A DNA stretch of 64,000 nucleotides from Sphingomonas aliaeris (lineage in GTDB: Bacteria; Pseudomonadota; Alphaproteobacteria; Sphingomonadales; Sphingomonadaceae): assembly GCF_016743815.1 (NCBI RefSeq), contig NZ_CP061035.1:3593001-3657000 (forward strand). The letters run 5' to 3'. The position numbers and the translations under genes are program-made. The stretch's first letter is position 1. The number at the start of each line of letters is the position of its first letter. This document shows positions 53,755 to 62,791 of the stretch, piece by piece. The notes beneath the pieces are model-generated. The model saw only the letters and a program-made list of their open reading frames with translations. It searched no databases and was not told where the DNA came from.

Positions 53755-54339
53755 TTATGACCAAGCGGATACAATCGTGCCCATTTCGGGACGCGGGCGT
53801 TCGTCGAGCGGACGCGACGGCGTGCCGATGAACATGAATCCGGCAATCCGCTCGGGTGCGGCGCCGAACGCATCGCGCACCGCGTCGCTGAAGCTGGGCC
53901 AACCGGTCAGCCAGCCGCCGGCAAACCCGCTGGCATGCACCGCGTGGAGCAGGTTCATGCACACTGCCCCGGCGGACAATTCCTGCTCCCACAACGGGAT
54001 ATGGCTCTGCGTCTTGGGCGAGAACAGCACGACGACCAAGGTCGGCGCCTGATGCGCGAACTGTTCGAGCGATTCGATCTCCAGTCGCGCCGCCTGCGGG
54101 CGTTCCTCGCGGTACGCCTTGACGATCACTTCGGCGAGCAGGTCGCGCTTCTCTTCGGGCACGATCACGAAACGCCACGGCGCGAGTTTGCCGTGATCGG
54201 GCGTCCGCGCGGCGATCTGGAGGATTTCGGCCAGCTGCGTCGCGTCGGGGCCGGGCGCGACCAGATCGCGCGGCTTGCCGGAACGGCGGGTGGCGAGCAG
54301 CGAGAGCAGGGTGGTGGTGTCGTTGAACATCCCCGTCAT
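53755..54339 (-). CDS. Nitroreductase family protein (YdjA-like)
   Basis: A homodimeric FMN flavoprotein of 194 residues. SLLATRRSGKPRDLVAPGPD supplies the FMN-phosphate Arg/Ser contacts. IAARTPDHGKLAPWRFVIV and HASGFAGGWLTGWPSF match the compact YdjA group, and IAGFMFIGTPSRPLDERPRP is the C-terminal FMN contact. Substrates of this subgroup are uncertain (nitroaromatics and quinones in vitro). The ATG at 54339 is used; an in-frame ATG three codons later is an alternative. It lies upstream of the GntR gene on the same strand, 41 bases apart. Confidence 0.9.
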   Translation of the reverse strand: MTGMFNDTTTLLSLLATRRSGKPRDLVAPGPDATQLAEILQIAARTPDHGKLAPWRFVIVPEEKRDLLAEVIVKAYREERPQAARLEIESLEQFAHQAPTLVVVLFSPKTQSHIPLWEQELSAGAVCMNLLHAVHASGFAGGWLTGWPSFSDAVRDAFGAAPERIAGFMFIGTPSRPLDERPRPEMGTIVSAWS

Positions 54340-54461
54340 CTAGTCACGACGCTCGCGTATTTACACCCGGGCGATTGCCGCTAGTCTCCGCTCCCATCCG
54401 ACACGCCGCATCAGACGGCCGCACGTATAATCGCTCAAGCGTTTCAGGGAGCTTTGTAAAA

Positions 54462-56255
54462 ATGGTCGACACCCCCACCGCGGATTCCCGCGGCGAGCCG
54501 GATATCAGCCACGTAAATCCGGCAGAACAGAAGACCTGGTTCGGCCATCCGCCGCAGCTCGCCCGCCTGTTCACTACCGAAATGTGGGAGCGGTTCGGCT
54601 ATTACGGCATGCGCGCATTGCTCACGCTGTATCTCACCAAGCATTTCGTGTTCGGCGATCGCCAGGCGACCGGCCTGTATGGCGGGTTCACCGCTTTGGT
54701 CTATCTGACGCCGCTGATCGGCGGATATCTGGCGGATCAGTATCTGGGGTCCAAGCGCGCGGTGAAGTTCGGCGCGATCATGATGTCGCTCGGCTATTTC
54801 GTCCTGTGCTTCGGCGGACAGACCGCGACGCCCTATGCGACGATCGACGGACAACGCACCACGATCCAGGTCGAACAGGTCGCGGGCGTCGAGACGCGCT
54901 ACGTCGTCGACGGCGCGACGCGGCTGAAGATCAAGGGCAACGACGACAAGAGCGTCGACCTGCTCGCCGCGGACGGCACCGTCACGCGCCACATCGCGCC
55001 CGACGGGTTCCAGTCCGACGCGGATCGCAGCCCGCTGTTCGTCGCGATCATGCTGATCGCGCTGTCGATGATCTCGGTCGGCAACGGCTTCTTCAAACCC
55101 AATATCTCGACGATGGTCGGCGAATTGTATGCGCAGGGCGACCGGCGACGCGATTCCGGCTTCACGATCTTCTACATGGGCATCAACCTCGGCTCGCTCG
55201 GGTCGCAGATCCTTTGCCCGTTCCTCGCCGATGCCGTCGGCTGGTGGGCCGGCTTCGGCCTGGCCGCGTTCGGCATGCTGTTCTCCTATGCGCTGATCCA
55301 GTTCGATGGGGGCAAGCTGAACGGCTATGGCGAGCCCCCGGTGCGCGCCGGCCAGAAGGACCGCGCCCTCGGCATCTTCACCGCCGCGACATTGGGCGTG
55401 CCGATCTTCTACTTGCTCTTCGTCAACCTGATGAACATGGCACCGCCGGAACCCGGCTCGGGCATCGTCGGCTATGTTGCCTCGCTGTCGCTGATGGGCA
55501 AATTGCTGTTCGGCACCTTCACGATCGCGGTGCCCGGCATCCTGATCTGGTCGTTCCTGAAAGGCTCGCGACAGGAATTCCAGATGATGCTGGCGGCGAT
55601 GGTGCTGATCGTCTTCAACGTCGTCTTCTGGACGTTGTTCGAACAGGCCGGGTCCAGCCTGACGCTGTTCGCCGATCGCAACACCGATCTGCACCTGTTC
55701 GGCATCCCGATCTCCGCCGGGCAGACGCAGTTCTTCAACGCCTTCTTCATCGTCGCGCTGGCGCCGGTGATGAGCATCCTGTGGAGCGGTCTTGCCAAGC
55801 GCAACATCGAACCGTCGATCCCGGTCAAGTTCGGCCTCGCGCTGATGGGCGTGGGCGCCGGCTTCCTGTTCCTCGTCTGGGGCACGCAGTTCGTCGGACC
55901 GGACTTCAAGGTCGGGATCTGGTGGCTCGCCGGCCTGTACCTGATCCACTCGGTCGCCGAACTCTGCATCTCCCCGGTCGGGCTCAGCATGATCACCAAG
56001 CTGTCGATCGCGCGCGTCGTCGGGCTGATGATGGGCGTGTGGTTCCTGTCGATCTCGGTCGCGCAATATTTCGCCGGCATGATCGCGCAGGTCGCCAGCG
56101 TCGAGACGGTCGGTGGACAGGTGACCAATTTGAAGGTCAGCCTTGACACTTATAGCGGCGTCTTCACGCTGATCTCCGAATGGGCGATCGGCCTGGGCCT
56201 GCTGCTGTTGCTGCTGTCCTGGCCGCTCAAGAAGTGGATGCACGGGGTCAAGTAA
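54462..56255 (+). CDS. POT-family proton-dependent peptide transporter
   Basis: A proton-coupled oligopeptide symporter (PTR2/DtpA type) of the major facilitator superfamily, inner membrane. 597 residues from ATG 54462. TEMWERFGYYGMRALLTLYL contains the ExxERFxYYG motif that couples protons and binds the peptide. KRAVKFGAIMMSLGYFV, NGFFKPNISTMVGELY (the GNGxFKPN signature) and FTIFYMGINLGSLGSQ follow. A ~65-residue soluble insertion (EQVAGVETRYVVDGATRL...) lies between early helices, giving greater length than E. coli members. The end is LLLLLSWPLKKWMHGVK. The IS110 element is inserted about 150 bases downstream. Confidence 0.94.
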   Translation: MVDTPTADSRGEPDISHVNPAEQKTWFGHPPQLARLFTTEMWERFGYYGMRALLTLYLTKHFVFGDRQATGLYGGFTALVYLTPLIGGYLADQYLGSKRAVKFGAIMMSLGYFVLCFGGQTATPYATIDGQRTTIQVEQVAGVETRYVVDGATRLKIKGNDDKSVDLLAADGTVTRHIAPDGFQSDADRSPLFVAIMLIALSMISVGNGFFKPNISTMVGELYAQGDRRRDSGFTIFYMGINLGSLGSQILCPFLADAVGWWAGFGLAAFGMLFSYALIQFDGGKLNGYGEPPVRAGQKDRALGIFTAATLGVPIFYLLFVNLMNMAPPEPGSGIVGYVASLSLMGKLLFGTFTIAVPGILIWSFLKGSRQEFQMMLAAMVLIVFNVVFWTLFEQAGSSLTLFADRNTDLHLFGIPISAGQTQFFNAFFIVALAPVMSILWSGLAKRNIEPSIPVKFGLALMGVGAGFLFLVWGTQFVGPDFKVGIWWLAGLYLIHSVAELCISPVGLSMITKLSIARVVGLMMGVWFLSISVAQYFAGMIAQVASVETVGGQVTNLKVSLDTYSGVFTLISEWAIGLGLLLLLLSWPLKKWMHGVK

Positions 56256-56390
56256 GGCGTTGGCCGCGGGGTGGTGATTCACTCCGCGGCCCGTCGATCT
56301 GCGGGCGCCCCCCGCCAAGACGCGGGTCCCCGCGTGTCTCCGGGGCGTTACCTCGCTTCATGGCACCCGCACTCCGGCGTCCACCAACCT

Positions 56391-56405
56391 CCGTTCGTCC
56401 TGAGC
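56391..56405. repeat. Left remnant of the palindromic repeat split by IS110
   Basis: CCGTTCGTCCTGAGC directly abuts the element's right (3') end. Joined to the sequence after 57568 it restores an intact repeat of the family at 53189-53258, ending at 57623. The last eight bases (56398-56405) match one guide of the bridge RNA. Confidence 0.88.
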
Positions 56406-56413
56406 AACTGTGT

Positions 56414-57367
56414 TCACGCGGTGCGATATTCGGTATTGTTTTTGACCATCGCGTTGAGGGTTACGAGCAGTTTTCGCATTGTGGCGACGATGGCAAGCTT
56501 GAAGGGTTTGCCGGCCTCTCGCAGGCGGTTGGTGGTAGCGGCGAGTTGCCCCTTGCCCGAGCGCGCGATGCTGAGCGCGGCCAGATAGAGACAACGCCTG
56601 ATGCTGGGCCTGCCGCCCGAGCATCGCCCCGGCCGGCTGGTCTTGCCGCTTTGGCGATCGAAGGGGGCGAGGCCAGCAAGCGCTGCGACCTGTCGACTGG
56701 AGAGGCGTCCGAGTTCTGGCATGCGTGCCAGCAGGCATGCGGCAACGACCGGCCCGACGCCGGGTGCTGTGCGGAGCAGGGCTTCGCGAGCGGCCAGATC
56801 GGGCGAGGCGGCGATGACGCTGGCAATGGCTTTTTCGATGCGCAGAACCAGGGCCTTGAGCCGTGCGACCTGCGCGACGACGAGGCGGCGCATGGCGGGA
56901 TCGGCGATGCTCTCCAACTGATTGCCGAACTGGACCGCCTGGGCGACGGCAAGATCGCGCATGCGGACATGCTCGGCCAGCCTCACGGCCTCGGGATCAT
57001 GGACATAGGGCGTCAGTTCGGGATGCAGTGCTGCCAGACACCGCGCGATGACGGCCGCATCGAGTGGGTCGGTTTTCGCGAGTTGTCGCTCGGCACGGGC
57101 GAAACTGCGCACGCGTGCCGGATCGAGGAGATAGGCTGTAACGTCCATCCGATCGAGCAGGATGGCGAGCTTGCGCTCGTAACCGCCCGATGCCTCGAAG
57201 CCGATCCGCAGGCACGCCGTACCGGCAAGCCGGACAAGCTTGCGGCCGAGTGCGGCAATGCCGGTCTTGGTATTGGGTACCCGCCAGAGCATTCCTGCCG
57301 GATGAGCGTGGATAACGAGTTCGTCCTTGGCAACATCGATGCCGACAAAGAGGTCGGAGTGTGACAT
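56414..57367 (-). CDS. IS110-family DEDD transposase
   Basis: The recombinase that excises and inserts the element under RNA guidance. 317 residues from ATG 57367, with GGGAG 9-13 bases upstream; an ATG at 57391 is rejected because it falls inside the bridge RNA. The RuvC-like domain has D11 (FVGIDVAKDEL), E58 (GFEASGGYER) and D100/D103 (AKTDPLDAAVIA), near the positions known for IS621. A coiled-coil-like linker spans about 120-190. The Tnp domain has RTAPGVGPVVAACLLARMP, LAGLAPFDRQSGKTSRPG and GGRPSIRRCLYLAAL, in which S255 is the candidate nucleophilic serine. No disruption is seen. Confidence 0.95.
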   Translation of the reverse strand: MSHSDLFVGIDVAKDELVIHAHPAGMLWRVPNTKTGIAALGRKLVRLAGTACLRIGFEASGGYERKLAILLDRMDVTAYLLDPARVRSFARAERQLAKTDPLDAAVIARCLAALHPELTPYVHDPEAVRLAEHVRMRDLAVAQAVQFGNQLESIADPAMRRLVVAQVARLKALVLRIEKAIASVIAASPDLAAREALLRTAPGVGPVVAACLLARMPELGRLSSRQVAALAGLAPFDRQSGKTSRPGRCSGGRPSIRRCLYLAALSIARSGKGQLAATTNRLREAGKPFKLAIVATMRKLLVTLNAMVKNNTEYRTA

Positions 57368-57375
57368 GATCCGGT

Positions 57376-57540
57376 CTCCCAAGCTTGTCATGCGGGGTCC
57401 GTAAGCACGGCCCCAGGCAACTGTCCGGGGTTTGGGAAGACGGATGTGGCCCTGCTCAGGAACGGTCTTTGTCGACCGGCTTGTCGAACGGCCTCACATC
57501 CGCCGCCTGAGCCGGGTGGCCACCCGGCTCAGGCACCTTG
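57376..57540 (-). ncRNA. Bridge RNA of the IS110 element (target and donor guide loops)
   Basis: The transposase leader folds into three parts. A 30-nt perfect palindrome at 57505-57534 forms the 5' hairpin. A second module is closed by CGGATGTG (57495-57502) and CACATCCG (57441-57448), with an inner hairpin CGGTC/GACCG. Its left loop strand holds TTCGACAAGC (57479-57488), identical to the right-flank target at 57567-57576. Its right strand holds TCCTGAGC (57454-57461), identical to the opposite strand of the left flank at 56398-56405. A third module, closed by TCCCAA (57432-57437) and TTGGGA (57377-57382), holds ACAGTTGC (57417-57424), identical to the element's 3' end plus core, and GACAAGC (57383-57389), the complement of its 5' end. 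This is the IS621-type layout; ends of the RNA are estimated. Confidence 0.87.
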
Positions 57541-57543
57541 CCG

Positions 57544-57568
57544 ATTACACCATTCCAGACAGACAAGC
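57544..57568 (-). promoter_or_regulatory. Possible promoter, completed when the element is circular
   Basis: TGTAAT at 57544-57549 is a fair -10 hexamer just before the bridge RNA. In a circle the two ends meet as AGTTGC-TTGTCT, placing TTGCTT 15 bases (or AGTTGC 17 bases) upstream as a -35-like element across the junction. In the inserted state that position is filled by host sequence CAAGCT. Junction promoters are known for IS110-group elements; this one is inferred. Confidence 0.45.
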
Positions 57569-57623
57569 TTGTCGAAGGGCGGGTAGCGCAGGACAGGTGC
57601 TTCGACAGGCTCAGCACGAACGG
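57567..57623. repeat. Right remnant of the palindromic repeat split by IS110
   Basis: GCTTGTCGAAGGGCGGG continues to GTGCTTCGACAGGCTCAGC and ACGAACGG. Together with 56391-56405 it forms one complete dispersed repeat. The first ten bases are the target copied in the bridge RNA's left target guide. Confidence 0.88.
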
Positions 57624-57689
57624 TTGGGGTGGATCCGATCGCCCGGATCTTACGCCCCACTCCCCGTTCGTTACAAACCAGCCCCCGGG

Positions 57690-59795
<2,106 letters not shown>

Positions 59796-59844
59796 GCGAT
59801 CACAATGTGGCCGCGTGCTGCCGCTTTGCAACATAAGTTTGCGA

Positions 59845-60147
59845 TTACTTTGCGCGGGCGTTGCACTTTGCCAGTGCCGCCTCGTCGAACGCCTTGCCGT
59901 CCGCGGCGAAGCTGGTCAGCGCGCCGAAGCGCTTCACGACCAGCTCGCACACGATCGGCGCGCGCGTGGTGGACGCGGGCGCGGTGCACAGGCCGTCGGT
60001 GCACTTCCACATCACGCCACCGGTGATCGCGCTCGCCTTGGCCGGTGCCGAAACCGGCTTCGCATCGTAAAAGCCAGCACTTGCAGCAGAAGCGACGAAC
60101 AGGGCGGAGGCGGCCAGCGTGGCGGCATACGAGGCGAATCGGATCAC
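59845..60147 (-). CDS. CC_3452-type small secreted protein
   Basis: An exported protein of 100 residues starting with GTG at 60147, with GGAG eight bases upstream. Signal peptide MIRFASYAATLAASALFVASAASA, cleaved before GFYDAKPVSAP (given in two parts because of length: MIRFASYAATLAAS, ALFVASAASA). The mature part has four Cys (VMWKCTDGLCTAP, APIVCELVVKRFG, LAKCNARAK), likely two disulfides, and matches the alphaproteobacterial CC_3452 family of unknown function. It is divergent from the HxlR regulator, and the ~130-base interval holds repeats of ATAGGTT, so the regulator probably controls it. Confidence 0.8.
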   Translation of the reverse strand: MIRFASYAATLAASALFVASAASAGFYDAKPVSAPAKASAITGGVMWKCTDGLCTAPASTTRAPIVCELVVKRFGALTSFAADGKAFDEAALAKCNARAK

Positions 60148-60177
60148 GTTCAATCTCCAGTTATATTGCGCAGCACA

Positions 60178-60270
60178 ATAGGTTGCTAAACGCCACCTAT
60201 CCCGATAGGTTGTGTGATGCAACTGGAATCAGAGAATTCGTTGCGACGCTTTTCGTAAATGCGATAGGTT
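60178..60270. promoter_or_regulatory. ATAGGTT repeats and ACCTAT-N4-ATAGGT palindrome between divergent genes
   Basis: ATAGGTT occurs at 60178-60184, 60205-60211 and 60264-60270. The middle copy pairs with ACCTAT (60195-60200) across CCCG to make a perfect 6-4-6 inverted repeat at 60195-60210. The last copy is seven bases before the HxlR start codon. This looks like the operator of the HxlR regulator, covering both its own promoter and that of the CC_3452 gene. Confidence 0.55.
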
Positions 60271-60276
60271 ACCTCA

Positions 60277-60771
60277 ATGACTGGCAAAACGTTACGCGAA
60301 CCGCTGCGCGATCTGGCCGAATGCAGCCTGCCCGCCGCGCTGGAGGCGATGGGCGAACGCTGGTCGTTCCTGATCCTGCGCGGGTCGTTCAACGGCCTGC
60401 ATCATTTCGAGGAATTCCAGTCCGAACTCGGCATCGCCCGCAACATCCTCGCCAATCGCCTGTCGCGGCTGGTCGAACACGGCATCCTGAAGCGCGATGC
60501 GATGCCGGAGGACCGGCGCAAGATCGAATATCGCCTGACCGACAAGGGCGAGGCGCTGCTGCCGACGATGCTCGCGCTCAGGCAGTGGGGCGAGCGCTGG
60601 GAAACCGGGCACAAGGCCTCGCCGGTACTGGTCGACAAGCGAGACATGCGCCCGATCGCCCCGATCGAGGTGCGCGCCTGGGACGGCCGCACGCTGACCA
60701 AGTCGCAACTGCTCTGGGCGCTGCCCGAGGACGTCGTGACGGACGACGAGCAGGCCGAGGCGGCGGAATAG
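60277..60771 (+). CDS. HxlR-family transcription regulator
   Basis: A MarR-like winged-helix regulator of the HxlR family, 164 residues. LRDLAECSLPAALEAMGERW and SFLILRGSFNGLHHFEEFQ are the typical opening (with the Cys found in many HxlR proteins). GIARNILANRLSRLVEHGIL is the recognition helix, and YRLTDKGEALLPTMLALRQWGERW ends the domain. A ~50-residue C-terminal extension (IEVRAWDGRTLTKSQLLW) is present. HxlR proteins often sense electrophiles or redox stress; the inducer here is unknown. It is divergent from the CC_3452 gene across a probable shared operator. Confidence 0.92.
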   Translation: MTGKTLREPLRDLAECSLPAALEAMGERWSFLILRGSFNGLHHFEEFQSELGIARNILANRLSRLVEHGILKRDAMPEDRRKIEYRLTDKGEALLPTMLALRQWGERWETGHKASPVLVDKRDMRPIAPIEVRAWDGRTLTKSQLLWALPEDVVTDDEQAEAAE

Positions 60772-60817
60772 GCTGGGCCTCGGCGCTTGGGTCGGACTAC
60801 GAATCCCTAATAGACTG

Positions 60818-60925
60818 CGTCACCCGGACTAGTTCCGGGGTCCACGGTACAGCAAATACAGTCCTTCGAGCCTCTTGCCGGCCCGCATGCTGCACGGTGG
60901 ACCCCGGAACTAGTCCGGGGTGACG
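60818..60925. repeat. Long inverted repeat (30-nt arms) after HxlR gene
   Basis: The left arm CGTCACCCGGACTAGTTCCG then GGGTCCACGG, and the right arm CCCCGGAACTAGTCCGGGG then TGACG, are near-perfect reverse complements about 45 bases apart. Each arm also has a small internal palindrome (CCGGACTAGTTCCGG). A third dispersed-repeat family in this window. Confidence 0.85.
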
Positions 60926-60963
60926 AAGCAGTTGAGCGGTGATCCGCTCAGCGGCTTGTCGCC

Positions 60964-61383
60964 CTAGCGTTCAGCGAGCTTTTCCAGGTACGCGCGAACC
61001 ACGGGATCGTGCGGCAAGGGACGTCCGGTGGACAGGTCGACGTTCACGATCACCATCTGCACCACGCAGTGTAGTTCGCCCGTGACGGCGTGGCACAGTT
61101 CGAAACGCTGCGTCAGGCTCGATCCGCCGATCCGGTCGATGCGCATGAAACCCTCGATCTCGTCGCCGAGGCGGAAAGGCTTCAGATAATCGATCTCGGT
61201 ATGGCGAACGTTATATTCGGTACGCTGCCATTCCGGCAGCGCCTCGATCCCGGTCCAGGGCCAGAATTCGGTAACGACGACATCGACATATTCGAGATAG
61301 CGCGAATTGAAGACGATCTTCTGCCCGTCGATCTCGGCATAGCGGACCTTGAACCGCGTCGAAAAGGCGAACCCCTCCCTCAC
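60964..61383 (-). CDS. Acyl-CoA thioesterase, hotdog fold (4HBT/YbgC-like)
   Basis: A thioesterase of the 4-hydroxybenzoyl-CoA family, 139 residues from the GTG at 61383, which overlaps the HAD gene stop (GTGA). FKVRYAEIDGQKIVFNSRYL is the family's catalytic segment (conserved Asp and Asn positions; the usual His is replaced by Ile-Val). EYVDVVVTEFWPW and YNVRHTEIDYLKPFRLGDEI follow, and SSLTQRFELCHAV and HCVVQMVIVNVD form the back strands. Substrate unknown. It is the third gene of DUF3572 - HAD - thioesterase, all with four-base overlaps. Confidence 0.87.
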   Translation of the reverse strand: MREGFAFSTRFKVRYAEIDGQKIVFNSRYLEYVDVVVTEFWPWTGIEALPEWQRTEYNVRHTEIDYLKPFRLGDEIEGFMRIDRIGGSSLTQRFELCHAVTGELHCVVQMVIVNVDLSTGRPLPHDPVVRAYLEKLAER

Positions 61384-62015
61384 GCCGCGATGTCCAGTGC
61401 GGGACGGCCCTCCGCGAAGCGCTCGCCGATCCACACCTCGGCATCGTTCCAGTCGTCGATCCGCGCATGCGCCGCCGGCGCCTTCGGCACGTGCGGCGCG
61501 AGCGCCGGTTCGGAGATCATGTGCAGGCGGTGGACCTGCGGCGCATGACGCGCGACCGAATCGTGATGCACCGCCAGATCGTCGACGAACACCGTGACGC
61601 TCGGATTATATTCCTCGATCAGCTTCGCGACCGGCGAGCCCTTGCCGCCCTGATTGCATTCGACGCGGTGATCGATGCCGAACTTGGCGAGCTGTTCGAT
61701 CCGCGGCTGGCGGCACACGTCCTGCAAATTGGTCAGGACGACGATGTCCGCCACCTGCGACAGCGACGCCAGCGCTTCCCGCGCATGGGGCACCAGCGTC
61801 TGACGATCCATCTCGCCCGGGAAGAATCCCTCGATCATGCCCCACATATCCTCGCGGGTCAGCGCCGGGCCGTCGTTCCGGCGCGTCATGCTGCTCGCGA
61901 AATCGCCACCATTGGGGACGAAATCGATATCGTGCGTCTCGCCCAGCCAGACGCCGAAATGGCGCACCATGTGCAACAGCACCTCGTCGCAATCGGTGAT
62001 CAACAACGGCTTCAT
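61380..62015 (-). CDS. HAD-superfamily hydrolase
   Basis: A haloacid-dehalogenase-type phosphatase of 211 residues. Motif I is LLITDCDEVLLHMVRHF (DxDEV rather than DxDGT, as in some phosphatase-like members). Motif II is VVLTNLQDV, the Lys of motif III lies near GGKGSPVAKL and motif IV is VTVFVDDLAVHHDSV. The catalytic Asp pair is intact, so activity is likely; the substrate is not known. Its ATG overlaps the stop of the DUF3572 gene by four bases and its own stop overlaps the thioesterase start. Confidence 0.87.
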   Translation of the reverse strand: MKPLLITDCDEVLLHMVRHFGVWLGETHDIDFVPNGGDFASSMTRRNDGPALTREDMWGMIEGFFPGEMDRQTLVPHAREALASLSQVADIVVLTNLQDVCRQPRIEQLAKFGIDHRVECNQGGKGSPVAKLIEEYNPSVTVFVDDLAVHHDSVARHAPQVHRLHMISEPALAPHVPKAPAAHARIDDWNDAEVWIGERFAEGRPALDIAA

Positions 62016-62281
62016 GCGTCCAACTCCCTGCGCGCGGCGACCAGGGCGGCGGGCGCGATGTCCAGTCCGTCCGCACAGGCGAGCAGATCGGGTTCGTAAT
62101 TCTCCAGAAACCCCAGCGTGGCCGAAAGCACTGCAGGATCGGCCGCGCGCGTGCGCAGGTCCGACGGGGTCAGGCCGGTCACGTCGAGCAGCCGGGTCGC
62201 GCGTTCCGGCTCCGCCAGCGTCCAGACCAGCGCACGCAATGCCAATGCCGCGGCGTCTTCATTTGTCTCGGACGCGCGCAT
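62012..62281 (-). CDS. DUF3572 protein
   Basis: A cytoplasmic all-helical protein of 89 residues: EDAAALALRALVWTLAEPE, RATRLLDVTGLTPSDLRTRA and VLSATLGFLENYEPDLLACA. This is the alphaproteobacterial DUF3572 family, unknown in function but regularly next to divK as here, where it is divergent from it. First gene of a coupled three-gene operon with the HAD hydrolase and thioesterase. Confidence 0.87.
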   Translation of the reverse strand: MRASETNEDAAALALRALVWTLAEPERATRLLDVTGLTPSDLRTRAADPAVLSATLGFLENYEPDLLACADGLDIAPAALVAARRELDA

Positions 62282-62323
62282 TGCCTACACTCTTGCATTA
62301 TCGGCTGAAAGGATCGTGCGGAC

Positions 62324-62688
62324 GTGGCAAAAGGGTGCTCGTTGTCGAGGACAATGAACTCAACTTGAAGCTGTTCTGCGATCTCTTGCGGGCGCACGAA
62401 TATCTGCCCGAGGGGGTTCGTGACGGCCGGGAAGCGGTGGATCGCGCACGCGAGTTCTCGCCCGATCTCGTCATCATGGACATTCAGCTGCCGCATGTCA
62501 GCGGATATGAGCTGATCCTGCAACTGAAGGCGGATGCCGCATTGCGCACCATTCCGATCATGGCGGTCACCGCCTATGCCGGACGCGACGACGAGGACCG
62601 GATTCGCGCCGCCGGGGCCGATTCGTATGTGTCGAAGCCGATCTCGCTCGCGCGCTTCGTCAACGAGGTCAGCGGGTTGCTGCCCTGA
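62324..62688 (+). CDS. divK: Single-domain response regulator DivK, shift near start
   Basis: A stand-alone receiver protein that links the DivJ/PleC kinases to the CtrA cell-cycle pathway in alphaproteobacteria. The receiver is [20 protein letters not shown] (acidic pair), [17 protein letters not shown] (phospho-Asp), [13 protein letters not shown] (Thr) and [14 protein letters not shown] (Lys). The usual beginning [11 protein letters not shown] is present as GTG GCA AAA at 62324 but one A short of the frame of the rest. A missing A in the A4 run would restore a 121-residue protein. Otherwise translation starts at GTG 62335. It is divergent from DUF3572. Confidence 0.88.
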
Positions 62689-62715
62689 ACCTGCCGGTCG
62701 GGCTTTGAGTAAACG

Positions 62716-62745
62716 ACAAAAGCCGCAAGGCTTGCGCCCGCGGCT
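62716..62745 (-). terminator. Possible terminator downstream of rpmG
   Basis: On the minus strand AGCCGC and GCGGCT (six bp) enclose a 13-base loop and are followed by TTTTG. Modest strength. Confidence 0.5.
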
Positions 62746-62791
62746 CTGGTCCGATCCGTAAACGCCAGGCGACAGGAATGCCGCCGGCCGA

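Larger units (their letters stand above)
56406..57568 (-). mobile_element. IS110-family insertion sequence, complete, in a palindromic repeat
   Basis: 1163 bp counting one copy of the core. It carries a single intact transposase with its stop only eight bases from the 3' end, and a ~200-bp non-coding 5' end. There are no terminal inverted repeats and no longer target duplication. The same AGC (56403-56405 and 57566-57568) borders both sides, so the crossover lies within it; guide matches point to GC as the core. Removing the element restores a dispersed palindrome arm reading CCTGAGC then TTGTCGAAGG. Short 3' end and long 5' leader place it in the IS110 group rather than IS1111. All parts appear functional. 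It lies between the POT transporter and rsh genes, transcribed leftward. Confidence 0.93.

Noticed and set aside
56406..57568. Assignment of the element to the IS1111 group
   Set aside because: IS1111 elements have subterminal inverted repeats and the long non-coding end after the transposase. Here the 3' non-coding end is about eight bases and the long end is upstream, as in the IS110 group.
57566..57568. CT core dinucleotide, as in IS621
   Set aside because: Shared AGC at both borders would allow CT on the transposase strand, but both target guides stop matching after GC (next base C instead of T, and A instead of T), so GC fits better.
59845..60771. Toxin-antitoxin pair of the small protein and the adjacent regulator
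   Set aside because: The small protein has a clear signal peptide and paired cysteines, is divergently transcribed, and the regulator is a full-length HxlR protein.
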